From contig NZ_CP047117.1 of assembly GCF_030440535.1 (NCBI RefSeq), positions 806,001 to 870,000 on the forward strand: a stretch of DNA of 64,000 bases. The letters run 5' to 3'. The translations under genes were made by a program, and so were the position numbers. The notes beneath the pieces are model-generated. The model did no database searches. It saw only the letters and a program-made list of their open reading frames with translations, and was not told the origin of the DNA. Numbering within the stretch: position 1 is the first letter of the stretch; each line of letters opens with the position of its first letter. Source of the stretch: Corynebacterium capitovis DSM 44611. Lineage in GTDB: Bacteria > Actinomycetota > Actinomycetes > Mycobacteriales > Mycobacteriaceae. This document shows, piece after piece, positions 17,721-28,137 of the stretch.

Positions 17721-20700
17721 ATGGCTGACGTCGGCGGCGTTTACCCGAAGGTCGACCTCACCGGGGGGAGCTCTGCGTTCCCCGATATGGAGCGCGAGGT
17801 GTTGGCCTTCTGGCGCGAAGATGGCACCTTCCAGGAGTCGCTGAAAAACCGCGAGGGATGCGAAGAGTACGTCTTCAACGACGGACCGCCTTTTGCTAAC
17901 GGCTTGCCGCACTATGGGCACTTGCTCACCGGGTACGTGAAAGACATCGTTCCCCGCTACCGCACCATGGCGGGTTACCACGTACCGCGTGTCTTCGGGT
18001 GGGATTGCCACGGCCTACCCGCCGAGCTCGAGGCGGAAAAACAACTGGGCATCACAGACAAGTCCGAGATCGAGGACATGGGCCTAGAGCGCTTCAACGA
18101 GTACTGCGCCGAGAGTGTCTTGCGCTACGCGGGGGAGTGGGAAAACTACGTTACCCGGCAGGCTCGTTGGGTTGACTTCGACAATGGCTACAAGACCATG
18201 GACACCGGGTTCATGGAGTCGGTGATGTGGGCGTTTAAGACGCTCTACGACAAGGAACTCATCTACCAGGGCTTCCGCGTTCTGCCGTACTCCTGGGCGG
18301 AGCACACACCGCTGTCGAACCAGGAGACCCGCCTCGACGACTCGTACCGAGACCGCCAAGACCCGACGGTCACCGTCTCGCTGCCCTTCACCGGCGCCCG
18401 CGCGGGTTTCCCCGCCGCTCAAACGTGGCAGGAGTACCCCGAGCTTCACGACGCCGCCGCTATCGCCTGGACCACGACTCCCTGGACCCTGCCGTCCAAC
18501 CTCGCGCTGGCCGTCGGGCCGGATATCGAGTACTCCCTGGTCAAGGTGGGGGAGTCCGGGGCGCCGGGGTTCGTCGCTAAGAAGCTGCTGCTTGCCTCCG
18601 CCCTTGTGGGTGCGTATGCCAAGGAGCTGGGGGAGCCAGAGGTGCTGGCCACCTTCAAGGGCAAAGAGCTCGAGGGTCTCGAGTACGCGCCGGTCTTCGA
18701 CTACTTCGCCGACCATACCGAGGCGTTTATGGTGCTGGTGGCCGACTACGTCTCGACAGAGGATGGCACGGGTATCGTCCACCAGGCCCCCGCGTTTGGT
18801 GAAGACGACATGCTCACCTGCCAGAAGTACGGTATCGACCTCGTCATCCCCGTCGACGCGGACGGCACATTCACCTCGCTCGTGCCCGAGTATGAGGGCA
18901 AGCTGGTTTTCGACGCCAACCGCGACATCATTCGCGACCTGCGCGCAAAAAACCGGGTGCTGCGGGATCAAACCATCGTGCACTCCTACCCGCACTCCTG
19001 GCGTTCCGGCGAGCCCCTGATCTACATGGCGCTTCCCGCATGGTTTGTCAAGGTCAGCGAGGTCCGCGACCGCATGGTTGAGTTGAACCAAGAAATTGAA
19101 TGGATCCCGGGCCACATCCGCGACGGGCAGTTTGGCAAGTGGCTCGAGGGTGCGCGCGACTGGAACATCTCACGCACCCGCTACTGGGGCTCGCCGGTGC
19201 CGGCGTGGGTGTCGGATAACCCGGACTACCCGCGCGTCGACGTCTATGGCTCGCTCGACGAGTTGGAGCGCGACTTCGGCGTCCGGCCCAAGTCCCTACA
19301 CCGCCCGCACATCGACGAGCTGGTGCGCCCGAATCCGGACGACCCGACCGGTGCCTCGATGATGCGCCGAGTGCCGGACGTGCTGGACTGCTGGTTTGAA
19401 TCCGGCTCGATGCCATTCGCGCAATACCACTACCCGTTTGAGAACGCGGAGGAGTTCGACGCCCGCCAGCCCGCGGACTTCATCGTGGAGTACTCCGGAC
19501 AGACCCGTGGCTGGTTCTACGTCCAGCACGTCCTCTCGACGGCGCTCTTCGACAGGGTGGCGTTCAAGAAGGTGGTCGCGCACGGGATCGTCTTGGGCAG
19601 CGACGGGATGAAGATGTCCAAGTCCAAAGGCAACTACCCTGACGTCAACGAGGTCTTCGACCGCGACGGCTCCGACGCCATGCGCTGGTTCCTGATGTCC
19701 TCGCCGATTCTGCGCGGGGGCAACCTCGTCGTCACGGAGCAGGGGATCCGCGAGGGAGTCCGCCAGGCGCTGCTGCCGCTGTGGAACGCATATAGCTTCC
19801 TGCAGCTCTACTCGTCCCGGGATGCGAAGTGGTCGGTGGACTCCAGCAATGTGCTCGATCGCTACATCTTGGCCAAAACCCATAACCTCGTGTCGGACGT
19901 TGACGCCGCGCTGCGGGATACACGCATCGCGGACGCCTGCGATGACGTGCGACAGTTCGCCGACACGCTGACCAATTGGTACGTGCGTCGCTCGCGTGAG
20001 CGCTTCTGGGAGGGGCAAGAGGCGCACCCGGAGGCCTTTGACACCCTCTACACAGTGCTCGAGGTAGTCTCCCGGGTCGTCGCCCCGCTCTTGCCGTTTG
20101 TGACTGAGGTGATGTGGCGAGGGCTGACCGGGGGGCGCTCCGTCCACTTGGCCGACTACCCCACGGCCGCCGACATCCCCACCAACCCAGCTCTCGTCGA
20201 CGCGATGGACGCCACCCGCTCTGTGTGCTCGGCTGCTAATTCCGTGCGCAAGGCCAACAAGTTGCGCAACCGCCTGCCGCTGCCGAAGCTCACGGTGGCG
20301 CTGCCGAACTCGGCGGCTCTCGGTGACTTCGCCGCCACCATCCGTGACGAGGTCAACGTTAAAGAGGTCAACCTGACTGACGACGTCGATTCTGCCGGCA
20401 CCTTCGAGGTGGTCGTCAACGCGAAGGTCGCGGGCCCGACGCTTGGCCGCGATGTGCAGCGCGCCATCAAGAACGTCAAGGCTGGGAACTACGTCCGTGA
20501 GGGCGATAACGTGGTCGTGGACGGCGACATCGTGCTCACCCCGGAGCTCTACACCGAGCGTCTCGTGGCGGAGAACCCAGATTCCACCGCGCGGGTCGAA
20601 GGCACCGGCGGGGTGGTTGGGCTCGTGGTGCTCGATACGACGGTTACTCCCGAACTGGAGGCCGAGGGATGGGCGGCGGATGTAATCCGCGGCCTGCAGG

Positions 20701-20915
20701 ACGCGCGCAAGAGCGAGGGCTTTGAGGTCTCCGACCGGATTTCCGTCGTGCTGGTCGTGCCGGAGGACAAGCAGGAGTGGGTGCAGCGCCACGCCGATCG
20801 CATTGCCCGTGAGACCCTTGCCACCTCCTTCGAAGTGACCACCGCGGGAGAGGGCGACGGGGGAGACCACGAGGTCGTCGAGGGCGTGACCGCCACCGTG
20901 GCGTTGAACGCTTAG
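17721..20915 (+). CDS. ileS: Isoleucyl-tRNA synthetase
   Basis: Class I synthetase charging tRNA-Ile in the cytoplasm. HIGH-type motif HYGH at residues 64-67 (within [12 protein letters not shown]), KMSKS at 631-635, and an editing (CP1) domain between them with the [14 protein letters not shown] motif. 1064 aa without a C-terminal zinc finger, the longer eukaryotic-like IleS subtype common in Actinobacteria. ATG 17721 is chosen over GTG 17706 because GGAGGAAAG (17708-17715) lies between them and serves the ATG. Controlled by the T-box upstream. Confidence 0.97.
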   Translation: MADVGGVYPKVDLTGGSSAFPDMEREVLAFWREDGTFQESLKNREGCEEYVFNDGPPFANGLPHYGHLLTGYVKDIVPRYRTMAGYHVPRVFGWDCHGLPAELEAEKQLGITDKSEIEDMGLERFNEYCAESVLRYAGEWENYVTRQARWVDFDNGYKTMDTGFMESVMWAFKTLYDKELIYQGFRVLPYSWAEHTPLSNQETRLDDSYRDRQDPTVTVSLPFTGARAGFPAAQTWQEYPELHDAAAIAWTTTPWTLPSNLALAVGPDIEYSLVKVGESGAPGFVAKKLLLASALVGAYAKELGEPEVLATFKGKELEGLEYAPVFDYFADHTEAFMVLVADYVSTEDGTGIVHQAPAFGEDDMLTCQKYGIDLVIPVDADGTFTSLVPEYEGKLVFDANRDIIRDLRAKNRVLRDQTIVHSYPHSWRSGEPLIYMALPAWFVKVSEVRDRMVELNQEIEWIPGHIRDGQFGKWLEGARDWNISRTRYWGSPVPAWVSDNPDYPRVDVYGSLDELERDFGVRPKSLHRPHIDELVRPNPDDPTGASMMRRVPDVLDCWFESGSMPFAQYHYPFENAEEFDARQPADFIVEYSGQTRGWFYVQHVLSTALFDRVAFKKVVAHGIVLGSDGMKMSKSKGNYPDVNEVFDRDGSDAMRWFLMSSPILRGGNLVVTEQGIREGVRQALLPLWNAYSFLQLYSSRDAKWSVDSSNVLDRYILAKTHNLVSDVDAALRDTRIADACDDVRQFADTLTNWYVRRSRERFWEGQEAHPEAFDTLYTVLEVVSRVVAPLLPFVTEVMWRGLTGGRSVHLADYPTAADIPTNPALVDAMDATRSVCSAANSVRKANKLRNRLPLPKLTVALPNSAALGDFAATIRDEVNVKEVNLTDDVDSAGTFEVVVNAKVAGPTLGRDVQRAIKNVKAGNYVREGDNVVVDGDIVLTPELYTERLVAENPDSTARVEGTGGVVGLVVLDTTVTPELEAEGWAADVIRGLQDARKSEGFEVSDRISVVLVVPEDKQEWVQRHADRIARETLATSFEVTTAGEGDGGDHEVVEGVTATVALNA

Positions 20916-20944
20916 ACCCCCGCGTCGCTAAGGAGGACCTGGCA

Positions 20945-22318
20945 ATGGCTCGCTGGGTGCTGCACATCGATATGGATGCGTTTTTCGCCTCCTGTGAGCA
21001 GCTCACCCGCCCCACGCTCAAGGGCCGGCCTGTGCTCGTTGCCGGGGTGTCGGGACGGGGAGTGGTGGCGGGCGCGAGTTACGAGGCCCGCGCGTTCGGC
21101 GCCCGTTCCGCCATGCCCACCCAGCGGGCGGCGCGTCTGATCGGCCCGCGGGGGGTGATCGTGGCGCCACGAAAGGCCGTGTACGCGGTGGCGTCGAAAA
21201 GAGTGTTTGAGGTCGTTGCCAGGCACGTCGATGTCGTCGAGCAACTGTCTATCGACGAGGCCTTCCTCGAGCCTCACGAGCTTGTCGACGCCACCGCGAC
21301 CGAGGTCACCGCGTGGTCCAACAACCTGCGCGCCGCGATCGCCGAGGAGACCGGGCTGCCCTCGTCGATCGGCGCGGGAAGCGGCAAGCAGTATGCGAAG
21401 ATCGGCTCGGGGCTTGCCAAGCCCGACGGGGTTTTCGTCATCCCGCGCGATGAGCAGGTAGGCATTTTGCACCCCCTGCCGGTGGGTGAGCTCTGGGGCG
21501 TGGGCCCGGTGACAAAGGCCAAGCTCTCGGCAGCGGGAATCGAAACGATCGGTGATCTCGCGGGCCTTAGCGAACGAGAAGTTGATATCGCGTTGGGCGG
21601 CGCAGTGGGAAGACAGCTGTGGCGCCTCGCGCGCGGGGTGGATGATCGAGTTGTGGCGCCCCGTGCCGAGGCAAAGCAGATCTCCTCGGAGCATACATAC
21701 CCCCAGGACCTTGTCACTCCTGGCGATGTCGACGCGGCGCTGCGGAGAGCGGCCGAGGAATCGCACCGTCGACTCGTGAAGAATGGGCGTGGCGCGCGCA
21801 CCGTAAGCGTGAAGCTGCGCATGGCGGACTTCCGCGTCGAGTCGCGCGCGACGACGCTGCCCTACGCCACGGATGACGCGGAGACGCTGCTGGCCACGGC
21901 GTTCAAGCTCATCCGCTACCCCTCCCAGGTTGGCCCGATCCGGCTTGTTGGGGTGTCCTTTTCCGGGCTCGAGGAGACCCTCCAAGACGTGTTGTTTCCC
22001 GAGCTTGACCAGCAGGTATCCAAACCAGGCGCGGCCCTGGGCGACTACGAGGCCGGCGTCAGCGACCACACCGAAACCTCCGATGTCTCAGTCATTCGAC
22101 CTCCCCTCGCCCAAGGTTGGCGGGCCACCGAGGACGTATTCCACCCCTCCCACGGTCACGGGTGGGTGCAGGGCACAGGGCACGGACGCGTCACCGTGAG
22201 GTTTGAAACGCGCGCGACGGGGCCCGGCCGGAGCGTGAATTTACGAGCGGATGACCCCGAGCTCAAGCGAGCGGACCCCGTCGACTCGCTGGCATGGAAC
22301 GACTGGGTCGCCCGCTAA
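20945..22318 (+). CDS. dinB: DNA polymerase IV (Y-family, DinB) with C-terminal extension
   Basis: Low-fidelity translesion polymerase. Catalytic carboxylates are in IDMDAFFASCEQ (residues ~8-19) and SIDEAF (~residues 101-106); the fingers-region and thumb helix-hairpin-helix (PVGELWGVGPVTKAKL, GIETIGDLAGL) follow, then the little-finger domain. 457 aa, about 100 longer than E. coli DinB: the C-terminal ~55 residues include FHPSHGHGWVQGTGHGRVTV, resembling a small beta-barrel module fused to some helicases. No beta-clamp motif was identified with certainty. AAGGAGG at 20931-20937 is an excellent ribosome site. Overlaps the convergent asparaginase gene by 4 bp. Confidence 0.93.
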   Translation: MARWVLHIDMDAFFASCEQLTRPTLKGRPVLVAGVSGRGVVAGASYEARAFGARSAMPTQRAARLIGPRGVIVAPRKAVYAVASKRVFEVVARHVDVVEQLSIDEAFLEPHELVDATATEVTAWSNNLRAAIAEETGLPSSIGAGSGKQYAKIGSGLAKPDGVFVIPRDEQVGILHPLPVGELWGVGPVTKAKLSAAGIETIGDLAGLSEREVDIALGGAVGRQLWRLARGVDDRVVAPRAEAKQISSEHTYPQDLVTPGDVDAALRRAAEESHRRLVKNGRGARTVSVKLRMADFRVESRATTLPYATDDAETLLATAFKLIRYPSQVGPIRLVGVSFSGLEETLQDVLFPELDQQVSKPGAALGDYEAGVSDHTETSDVSVIRPPLAQGWRATEDVFHPSHGHGWVQGTGHGRVTVRFETRATGPGRSVNLRADDPELKRADPVDSLAWNDWVAR

Positions 22319-23253
22319 ACGCCGAGTAGCGCGCGGGGGTCGCTGCCGGTGGCCAGCGCAGTCGCCAGCGCGATGCGCGCCTGACCTGCCCGCAACCACC
22401 CGGCCGGGATCGCTCCGAGCTTGCCCAGGGTGTTGCCCCCGCCTGCTCCGCCGTAGTCGAAAGCGACTTCGCCGTGGGGAACGGAGGTGCTGATGACAAC
22501 GGGGGTGCCCCCACCCAGGACGCGTCGCAGCGCCGCGCCCATGCCTTCGGATACATTGCCGGCACCAAGTGCTTCGACGACGATGCCCGCGGGGCCGAGC
22601 GAGGCGACTGCGTCTATCAGCTCGCTGCCCGCCCCGGGCCACGCACGGACGATGGGGACACATACGTCGGCGAGGGGGGCTGGCGAAACCGGTCGCGGCC
22701 GCGGCAGAGTCATCGGGGCCGATAACGAAAACGCCCGGGACGCGGAGGTGTCGTCCTTGAATGCGCCGCGTGCGGCCAAGGTATCGCCCCCGAAGCTCAC
22801 CATGACCCCCTGCCCGCGCGAGAGAGGGTCGGCAGCGAGGGTGATGGCGTGCAAGAGATTCGCAGGGCCGTCCGCGCGGGGGTGGTCAGAAGGCACTTGC
22901 GCTCCCGTCAGAACGACCGGTCGCGGGTCGGAATGGACGAGGTCTAGGGCCAGGGCGGTGTCCGCCATCGAATCGGTGCCGTGGGTGACGACGATGCCGG
23001 ACACGGATACGTCCGCGAGCGCCGAATGCACGAGGGAGATGAGGTGGTCGACGTCGGCCAAGGTCATCGAGGAGGAATCGAGACTGGTGGCGTCATAGAC
23101 GCGGACCTCGTCGGTGGTGCCGCACGCCGTGACGAGTTCCGCCGCCGACAGCGTCGGGGTTCTAGCCCCCGTGGCAGGGTCCGTCGTACACGCTATCGTG
23201 CCCCCGGTAGCAATGACGAGGACAAAGGTGCCAGGGCGCGCGGGAGAGGTCAT
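22315..23253 (-). CDS. L-asparaginase (cytoplasmic-type)
   Basis: Hydrolyses L-asparagine to aspartate and ammonia. Both threonine active-site motifs are present: ATGGTIA near residues 15-21 and THGTDSMADTA near 90-100 (Thr90, Asp94 region). 312 aa without a signal peptide, so cytoplasmic; this does not settle affinity class. Shares 4 bp with the convergent dinB 3' end with no room for a terminator. No obvious ribosome site before the ATG, so a leaderless or weakly translated start is possible. Confidence 0.9.
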   Translation of the reverse strand: MTSPARPGTFVLVIATGGTIACTTDPATGARTPTLSAAELVTACGTTDEVRVYDATSLDSSSMTLADVDHLISLVHSALADVSVSGIVVTHGTDSMADTALALDLVHSDPRPVVLTGAQVPSDHPRADGPANLLHAITLAADPLSRGQGVMVSFGGDTLAARGAFKDDTSASRAFSLSAPMTLPRPRPVSPAPLADVCVPIVRAWPGAGSELIDAVASLGPAGIVVEALGAGNVSEGMGAALRRVLGGGTPVVISTSVPHGEVAFDYGGAGGGNTLGKLGAIPAGWLRAGQARIALATALATGSDPRALLGV

Positions 23254-23354
23254 AAGCAGGCGAGATCCGGTGTAGTTGTTGGGTTTGGTGTGCAGACACC
23301 GGTAACCTTATCCGGGTTATGGTCCGCCAGCTTGCAATGCCCCAAGGAGAAAAT

Positions 23355-23948
23355 GTGAAAAAGATCGCCGCTACCCTGGCTGCCTGCGGAGCTGTGCTTG
23401 GTCTCGCCGCCTGCTCGGGCGACTCAAATGACAGCACCTCCTCATCGTCCACCGCGGCAGCGTCGAACGCGTCCAGCAGCGTCGCCCAGGCGCCCGCGGC
23501 CGCTCTGCCCACGGCCGCGGAGCTCAACGCAGTGCTCATGCGCGCGACCGATCCGACGCTGCCCATCGAGCAGCGCGTCAACACGGTGGAAGGCGGCGAG
23601 ACCGCGCCGGAGCTGTTCGACGTTATGGCCCAGTCCCAGCGGGACTCGGGTGCTAACTTCCAGGTCGTGGATCCCGTCTTGCCCGGATACTCTCCCAACA
23701 CCGCGCTCGCCACAGTGAACTTCACCGCGCCGGACGCCCAGTCGCAGCTGGCGGAGAACGTGGAGTTTATGTACGACAACGGCGCGTGGAAGTTGTCCCA
23801 ATCCTGGGCGTGCACTCTGGTGACCAACACGCTGCCCGCGGATCAGGTGCCCGCGATGTGCCAGACGAAGGCCCCGGCCGGCGAGACGGCCGCACCGGCG
23901 GCGCCCGCAGCACCATCCGAGGCATCGTCCTCGGCTCCGGCGCTCTAG
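23355..23948 (+). CDS. Lipoprotein with MTB12-like (low-molecular-weight antigen) C-terminal domain
   Basis: Signal peptide with lipobox LAAC (Cys20) after a basic MKK start, then a Ser/Ala-rich linker and a compact domain from about residue 50. The segment beginning PTAAELNAVLMRATDPTLPI, followed by VEGG and ending in a W-x-L-S-x-S pattern, resembles the Mycobacterium MTB12/CFP-2 antigen family as I recall it; molecular function is unknown. A Pro/Ala/Ser tail follows. 197 aa. GTG 23355 is chosen because AAGGAG at 23344-23349 lies 5 nt upstream; an overlapping ATG at 23353 is out of frame. Confidence 0.78.
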   Translation: MKKIAATLAACGAVLGLAACSGDSNDSTSSSSTAAASNASSSVAQAPAAALPTAAELNAVLMRATDPTLPIEQRVNTVEGGETAPELFDVMAQSQRDSGANFQVVDPVLPGYSPNTALATVNFTAPDAQSQLAENVEFMYDNGAWKLSQSWACTLVTNTLPADQVPAMCQTKAPAGETAAPAAPAAPSEASSSAPAL

Positions 23949-23953
23949 GACGC

Positions 23954-25639
23954 TTAGAGTTTTTCGCGCCAGATTTCTCCCTCCCACAGCGCGGGGAGCG
24001 AGAGGACCCTGGCGCGGTTGTCTTTTTTGGCCATCCGTTCGCGCCACCGCTGCCGCAGCCAGCGGTCGTGGGAGGTGATGACCACCGTCCCTTCGAAGTC
24101 GAGCAGGGCAGCCTCTAGCTCTCCTGCCAGTGCGAGGGAGAGGTGGTTCGTGGGCTCGTCGAGAAGAAGAAGATCAGGCGGCGAGGCGAGGATGACGCCC
24201 AGCGAGACGCGGCGCCGCTGGCCTAGAGAGAGGTCGGCGAGCGGGCGAGACTCCTGCTCGGGAGTCATCAGCCCCATCTCGACGAGGGTCGGAGCGCCGG
24301 CGGGGGTGCGCGTGGCAAAGGCCTCGGCGGCCGTCTCTGACAGATCTGGCCACGAGTCATCCTGCTCCAGCCGAGCTACGGTCAGCTCATCGGGTATGAC
24401 CAACTGCCCAATGAACTCGGTTAGAGAGCCGTCGAGGATCTTGAGCAGCGTGGACTTACCCGATCCGTTGGGGCCCTCCACTAGCAGCTGCTGGCCTGGC
24501 TGAACCTTGACGCTCACGGGTGCGAGCCGGCCCGGTACCGCGAGTGCCTTTGACACGATCGCGGGCACGCCCAGGCTCGTCGCGTGGTGCGGAGCCAGCC
24601 CGCGAAACGCGAGCCGCTGCGGCGGGGCGGGGATTTCCCGTCGCTCAAGCGCGGCGAGTCGGTTCTCAGCGGCCCTGCGCCGATTGCCGACGGTCTTTGC
24701 CGCGCGGTCGGCGAAGAACTTCGCGGACGCTCGCGTCTCGGATTTCGACTCGGACGAGTGGAACACGTCGCTGTCCTCCGCCTGAACGGCGTCCGCCAAC
24801 CGGCTCCGGCGCTGCTCCTGGGCGGCGTAGTCGCGCTCCCACCGAAGGCGGCGCTCTTCCCGCGCTGCCACATAGTCGCTAAAAGACCCGCTAAAGCGCG
24901 ACCCCTGACGGGTATCCTCGCCGAAGCCGCCCTCGGCCCCGAGGGCGGGGTCGAGGTCGACGAGGCCGTCGCACGCGGCGTCAAGGAAGTAGCGGTCGTG
25001 GCTTGCCGTAAGCGCGGGCCCGGGGAAGGAACGCAGTTCGTCGACAAGAAAGTCGACGGCCTCGTCGTCGAGATGGTTGGTGGGCTCGTCCAGGATCATC
25101 GCGTCGACGGGCCGCAGGAGCAAGGTCGCCAGTGCGAAACGACGGCGCTGGCCGCCAGACATCTCACCGAGCGGGGTGTCAAGCGCCACGTTGGCCAACC
25201 CCAGCCCCGCCAATACATGAGGGATGCGGGTGTCGAGCTCCCACACACCCGAGCTCTCCGCGCGGGCGAGGGCCCTGTCAAATGCGTCGCCGGCGGAAAG
25301 GTCCTCCCCCATGCGCGCGGAGAGGGCAGTGATATCGGCCTCCACCTGTCGCAGCTCCTGGACGGCACGGTCGATCAGCGCGGCTGCGGGGGCGGTGAAA
25401 GGAAGGTCCGTCTCCTGGGGGATAAACCCGGTGACCGGGGGAGTGATAACCGTCCCTGTGTCGGGTGCCAAGGTACCCGCGACGAGCTCGAGCAGCGTCG
25501 ACTTGCCCGCCCCGTTCTCTCCGATCAAACCCGTGACCGAGCCGGAGGGAACCGCGAAAGAGACATCCGTGAGTACCCGATCACCCCCCGGGTAGGAAAA
25601 CGACACCGCGTCTAGGCCGATGTGGAGAGGGGTAACCAT
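23954..25639 (-). CDS. ABC-F family ATPase (ribosome-associated type)
   Basis: Two ABC domains in one soluble chain without membrane segments, the hallmark of ABC-F translation factors. Walker [10 protein letters not shown] (residues 40-48) and GPNGSGKST in domain 2; signatures MSGGQ and LSLGQ; Walker B plus catalytic Glu in LDEPTNHLD and [10 protein letters not shown] charged coiled linker between domains (~residues 215-290) would be the P-site tRNA-interaction motif. 561 aa. ATG 25639 is chosen over upstream in-frame codons that fall inside the preceding lipoprotein. Could be a housekeeping factor or confer ribosomal antibiotic protection; sequence alone does not decide. Lies 10 nt after the lipoprotein stop, so co-transcribed with it. 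Confidence 0.9.
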   Translation of the reverse strand: MVTPLHIGLDAVSFSYPGGDRVLTDVSFAVPSGSVTGLIGENGAGKSTLLELVAGTLAPDTGTVITPPVTGFIPQETDLPFTAPAAALIDRAVQELRQVEADITALSARMGEDLSAGDAFDRALARAESSGVWELDTRIPHVLAGLGLANVALDTPLGEMSGGQRRRFALATLLLRPVDAMILDEPTNHLDDEAVDFLVDELRSFPGPALTASHDRYFLDAACDGLVDLDPALGAEGGFGEDTRQGSRFSGSFSDYVAAREERRLRWERDYAAQEQRRSRLADAVQAEDSDVFHSSESKSETRASAKFFADRAAKTVGNRRRAAENRLAALERREIPAPPQRLAFRGLAPHHATSLGVPAIVSKALAVPGRLAPVSVKVQPGQQLLVEGPNGSGKSTLLKILDGSLTEFIGQLVIPDELTVARLEQDDSWPDLSETAAEAFATRTPAGAPTLVEMGLMTPEQESRPLADLSLGQRRRVSLGVILASPPDLLLLDEPTNHLSLALAGELEAALLDFEGTVVITSHDRWLRQRWRERMAKKDNRARVLSLPALWEGEIWREKL

Positions 25640-25649
25640 TGCGTACAAC

Positions 25650-26618
25650 CTAACTTCCGAATGTGACAGCGCTCGTGGAATCCTGAACCACCTTGCTGCC
25701 GCCAGTTGGCCCGCTATATACAACGCGTGTGGTCGCCGCGATAGTCCCCGCCACGGGAAGAGGGTGCGCAACGTCTACGGTGACGGACCCCTGCGACGTG
25801 GTCGAGGAATCCTCCACCGCGAGGCTCTGCCCATTGAGCGTGCCGGCAGCGTCGTTGTCGATGGCGATCGCCCTGTTAAGGGGTTCTTCGTCTACGTCCA
25901 CACTAAGGATGAGACTTCGCCCGTGATCTTCCTCGAGCGTGTACGTCGCCGTGCGCATCATGGCCGTGTCCCCAGTGGTGCGCGCGCTTACGGTCCACAC
26001 TCCGCCGACACCCACAGGCTCGGCGGGAAAGACCACAGCCGTGGATAACACGCTGAAAAGCGCGGACTCAACCGTTTCACGCCCTTGGGTCGTGGAGGAG
26101 TCAGGCGCCAGGAGCTGCACGGTGCTCACAGCCCCGCTGCGCACCGCACGCCATCGCAGGAGAAAACCTGACGCGCTGGCGATGTCGTCGTTAAGCGAGG
26201 CCACCGAGTGGGTGGGTGAGTGCGCGGACGTGCCGACGGTGACCGTCACCTCGTCGTCGGCCCCGGGCTCCCCGTCTTTGGGCGCGGGGGCCGCGCCGGC
26301 GGCAATACTCACTGGGAGCGTCGCGGTGGTGACGTCACCGCCCGCGGGGGCGGCACCGATGTGCTGTCCAGCCGCCGCGACCGTCTGGGACACCCCACCC
26401 GCGACTTGGATGGTGGTCTCCCAGGGCTCCTCGCTCAAATTAAAGCCGATGGACCTCGGGTTTTCGCCTTGCAATACAAGCGCCACGGTCGGTGCCTCCA
26501 ACGCGAACGCGGGCACGCTGCCCAGTGGGTCGTCATCGGTCGAGCCGCACGCGCTAAGCGCTAATCCGGCGGCTGCGGCGAGCGTCGCAACCGCCCTCCG
26601 GGTCGGGGAGGTCATCAT
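25650..26618 (-). CDS. Putative lipoprotein of unknown function
   Basis: Unrecognised protein of 322 aa. N-terminal TRR stretch, hydrophobic core and lipobox LSAC (Cys24) mark it as an exported lipoprotein processed by the Lgt/LspA pathway, both encoded in this window. The mature part is rich in Val, Thr, Ala, Ser with predicted beta structure and no cysteines, and residues ~270-320 form a short repeat-like beta segment. It starts with two consecutive ATGs. The ABC-F gene follows after 10 nt, and lspA diverges upstream by 42 nt. Possible role: an envelope partner or sensor for the same stress; this is inference only. Confidence 0.7.
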   Translation of the reverse strand: MMTSPTRRAVATLAAAAGLALSACGSTDDDPLGSVPAFALEAPTVALVLQGENPRSIGFNLSEEPWETTIQVAGGVSQTVAAAGQHIGAAPAGGDVTTATLPVSIAAGAAPAPKDGEPGADDEVTVTVGTSAHSPTHSVASLNDDIASASGFLLRWRAVRSGAVSTVQLLAPDSSTTQGRETVESALFSVLSTAVVFPAEPVGVGGVWTVSARTTGDTAMMRTATYTLEEDHGRSLILSVDVDEEPLNRAIAIDNDAAGTLNGQSLAVEDSSTTSQGSVTVDVAHPLPVAGTIAATTRVVYSGPTGGSKVVQDSTSAVTFGS

Positions 26619-26643
26619 GTATCAAACGTAACGCAACGGTTGC

Positions 26644-26649
26644 TATACA
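26644..26649 (+). promoter_or_regulatory. Candidate -10 element for lspA (leaderless)
   Basis: TATACA with a preceding TG (TGCTATACA) lies 11 nt before the ATG at 26661 and there is no ribosome-binding site, consistent with a leaderless or near-leaderless transcript from the 42-bp divergent gap. Confidence 0.45.
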
Positions 26650-26660
26650 GTTATTCCCCG

Positions 26661-27209
26661 ATGGCCAAGGAAACAATGAGCGCAGCGAGTGTGGGACCGA
26701 GTGTGGGACCGGGTGCGGGGGCGAGCGCAACGGCGGGGGAGCAGCGCCGGTATGTCGGCACGATTGTCGGCGTCATGCTGGCGGTTGCTGCCTTAGATCA
26801 GGCGGTTAAGCAGCTTGTTCTCGCGTGGGTCAATCCCGGTGAGCCCATCCACATTATCGGCGACTGGTTCCGCCTCCTCTTGGTGTTCAACCCGGGCGCG
26901 GCTTTTTCGATGGGTAGCGACGCCACGTGGGTGTTCACCACAATTCAGCTCGTCTTCGTCGTTGGTTCGCTTATCGCGGCACCGCGTATCACTAGCCCCT
27001 GGGAGGCGGCTGGCCTTGCCTTAGTGGCCGGGGGTGCGCTGGGAAACCTCACGGACCGGTTGATCCGCGAGCCGAGTTTCTGGTTCGGCCATGTCGTCGA
27101 TTACATCTCGGTGGGCAGCTTCGCGGTGTTCAACCTCGCAGATGCGGCGATCACGGTCGGGGTGGGGCTATTCATCGTGGCGCTCTTCTTCGGTGATGGG
27201 CGCGAGTAA
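26661..27209 (+). CDS. lspA: Lipoprotein signal peptidase LspA
   Basis: Aspartyl protease of the membrane that cleaves signal peptides of diacylated prolipoproteins (after Lgt, encoded at 61842). Four membrane segments; catalytic aspartates are Asp132 (GNLTDRL) and Asp161 (FNLADA); the NPGAAFS motif is also conserved. 182 aa with an unusual ~28-residue cytoplasmic leader of Gly/Ala/Ser containing two SVGP units. ATG 26661 follows a strong -10-like sequence; the in-frame TTG 26640 would overlap the promoter. Confidence 0.93.
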   Translation: MAKETMSAASVGPSVGPGAGASATAGEQRRYVGTIVGVMLAVAALDQAVKQLVLAWVNPGEPIHIIGDWFRLLLVFNPGAAFSMGSDATWVFTTIQLVFVVGSLIAAPRITSPWEAAGLALVAGGALGNLTDRLIREPSFWFGHVVDYISVGSFAVFNLADAAITVGVGLFIVALFFGDGRE

Positions 27210-27210
27210 C

Positions 27211-28137
27211 ATGACCAGCGGATTTAGAGCGCTACCCATCCCCGAAGGGTTGGACGGCATGCGCGCCGACGCGGCTGTGTCGAAAATCTTCGGCCTCTCT
27301 CGCGCCGTCGCCGCCGAGATCATCTCCGAGGGCAGGGTGCTTGTCGACGCCACCCCTGTGCAGAAATCATCCCGCCTCGCCGCGGGGTCGCTGCTGGAGG
27401 CGACCCTGCCCGAGGCGAAGCAGGTGGCTGAGCCCGCAGCGGAGCCCGTCGACGGCTTGCAGCTCCTTTACGTGGACGATGATGTCATCGCCGTCGATAA
27501 ACCGGTGGGCGTTGCTGCCCACCCGACCCTGGGTTGGGACGGACCGACGGTCGTCGGCGGGCTGAAGGCGATGGGCTTCACCGCCCCGGACGCCGGCCCG
27601 CCCGAGCGTAAAGGAATTGTGCAGCGCCTAGACGTCGGCACGTCCGGCGTCATGGTGGTTGCGAACAGCATCCAGGGATACTCGGTGCTCAAGCGCGCTT
27701 TTAAGGAACGCACGGTGAGCAAGACCTACCACGCGGTCGTACAAGGCTTGCCGGACCCGATCGTCGGTACCGTCGACGCGCCCATCGGGCGCCACCCTTC
27801 CTCCGGTTGGAAGTTCGCTGTCACTGAGGATGGGCGACGCTCCGTCACCCATTACGAGGTCATCGAGGCGTTCCGCGAGGCCTCGCTGCTGGAGGTCCAC
27901 CTGGAAACCGGGAGAACGCACCAAATCCGCGTGCACATGTCAGCGGTGGGGCACCCGTGTGTGGGCGACCCCATGTACGGTTGCGACCCGAACCTGGCCA
28001 AACGGGTCGGATTGCAACGCCAGTGGTTGCACGCGACGCGGCTGGGATTTAACCACCCAAGGACCGGCGCGTGGCTAGAAGTTGAATCGCCGTACCCCGC
28101 GGACCTCCGTCACGCTCTCGAGGTTCTGCGGGGGTGA
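27211..28137 (+). CDS. RluD-type pseudouridine synthase (S4 domain)
   Basis: Isomerises uridines, most likely in 23S rRNA. N-terminal S4 RNA-binding domain (~residues 15-70), then the catalytic domain with QRLDVGTSG, where Asp141 is the catalytic residue, and the ETGRTHQIRVHM motif. 308 aa, normal for RluA/RluC/RluD family. Starts 1 nt after lspA and is a conserved neighbour of it. The site specificity cannot be read from sequence. Confidence 0.9.
   Translation: MTSGFRALPIPEGLDGMRADAAVSKIFGLSRAVAAEIISEGRVLVDATPVQKSSRLAAGSLLEATLPEAKQVAEPAAEPVDGLQLLYVDDDVIAVDKPVGVAAHPTLGWDGPTVVGGLKAMGFTAPDAGPPERKGIVQRLDVGTSGVMVVANSIQGYSVLKRAFKERTVSKTYHAVVQGLPDPIVGTVDAPIGRHPSSGWKFAVTEDGRRSVTHYEVIEAFREASLLEVHLETGRTHQIRVHMSAVGHPCVGDPMYGCDPNLAKRVGLQRQWLHATRLGFNHPRTGAWLEVESPYPADLRHALEVLRG

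Noticed and set aside
22487-23098. Plus-strand 203-aa ORF within the asparaginase gene
   Set aside because: Antisense to a motif-supported asparaginase; no ribosome site or recognisable domain.
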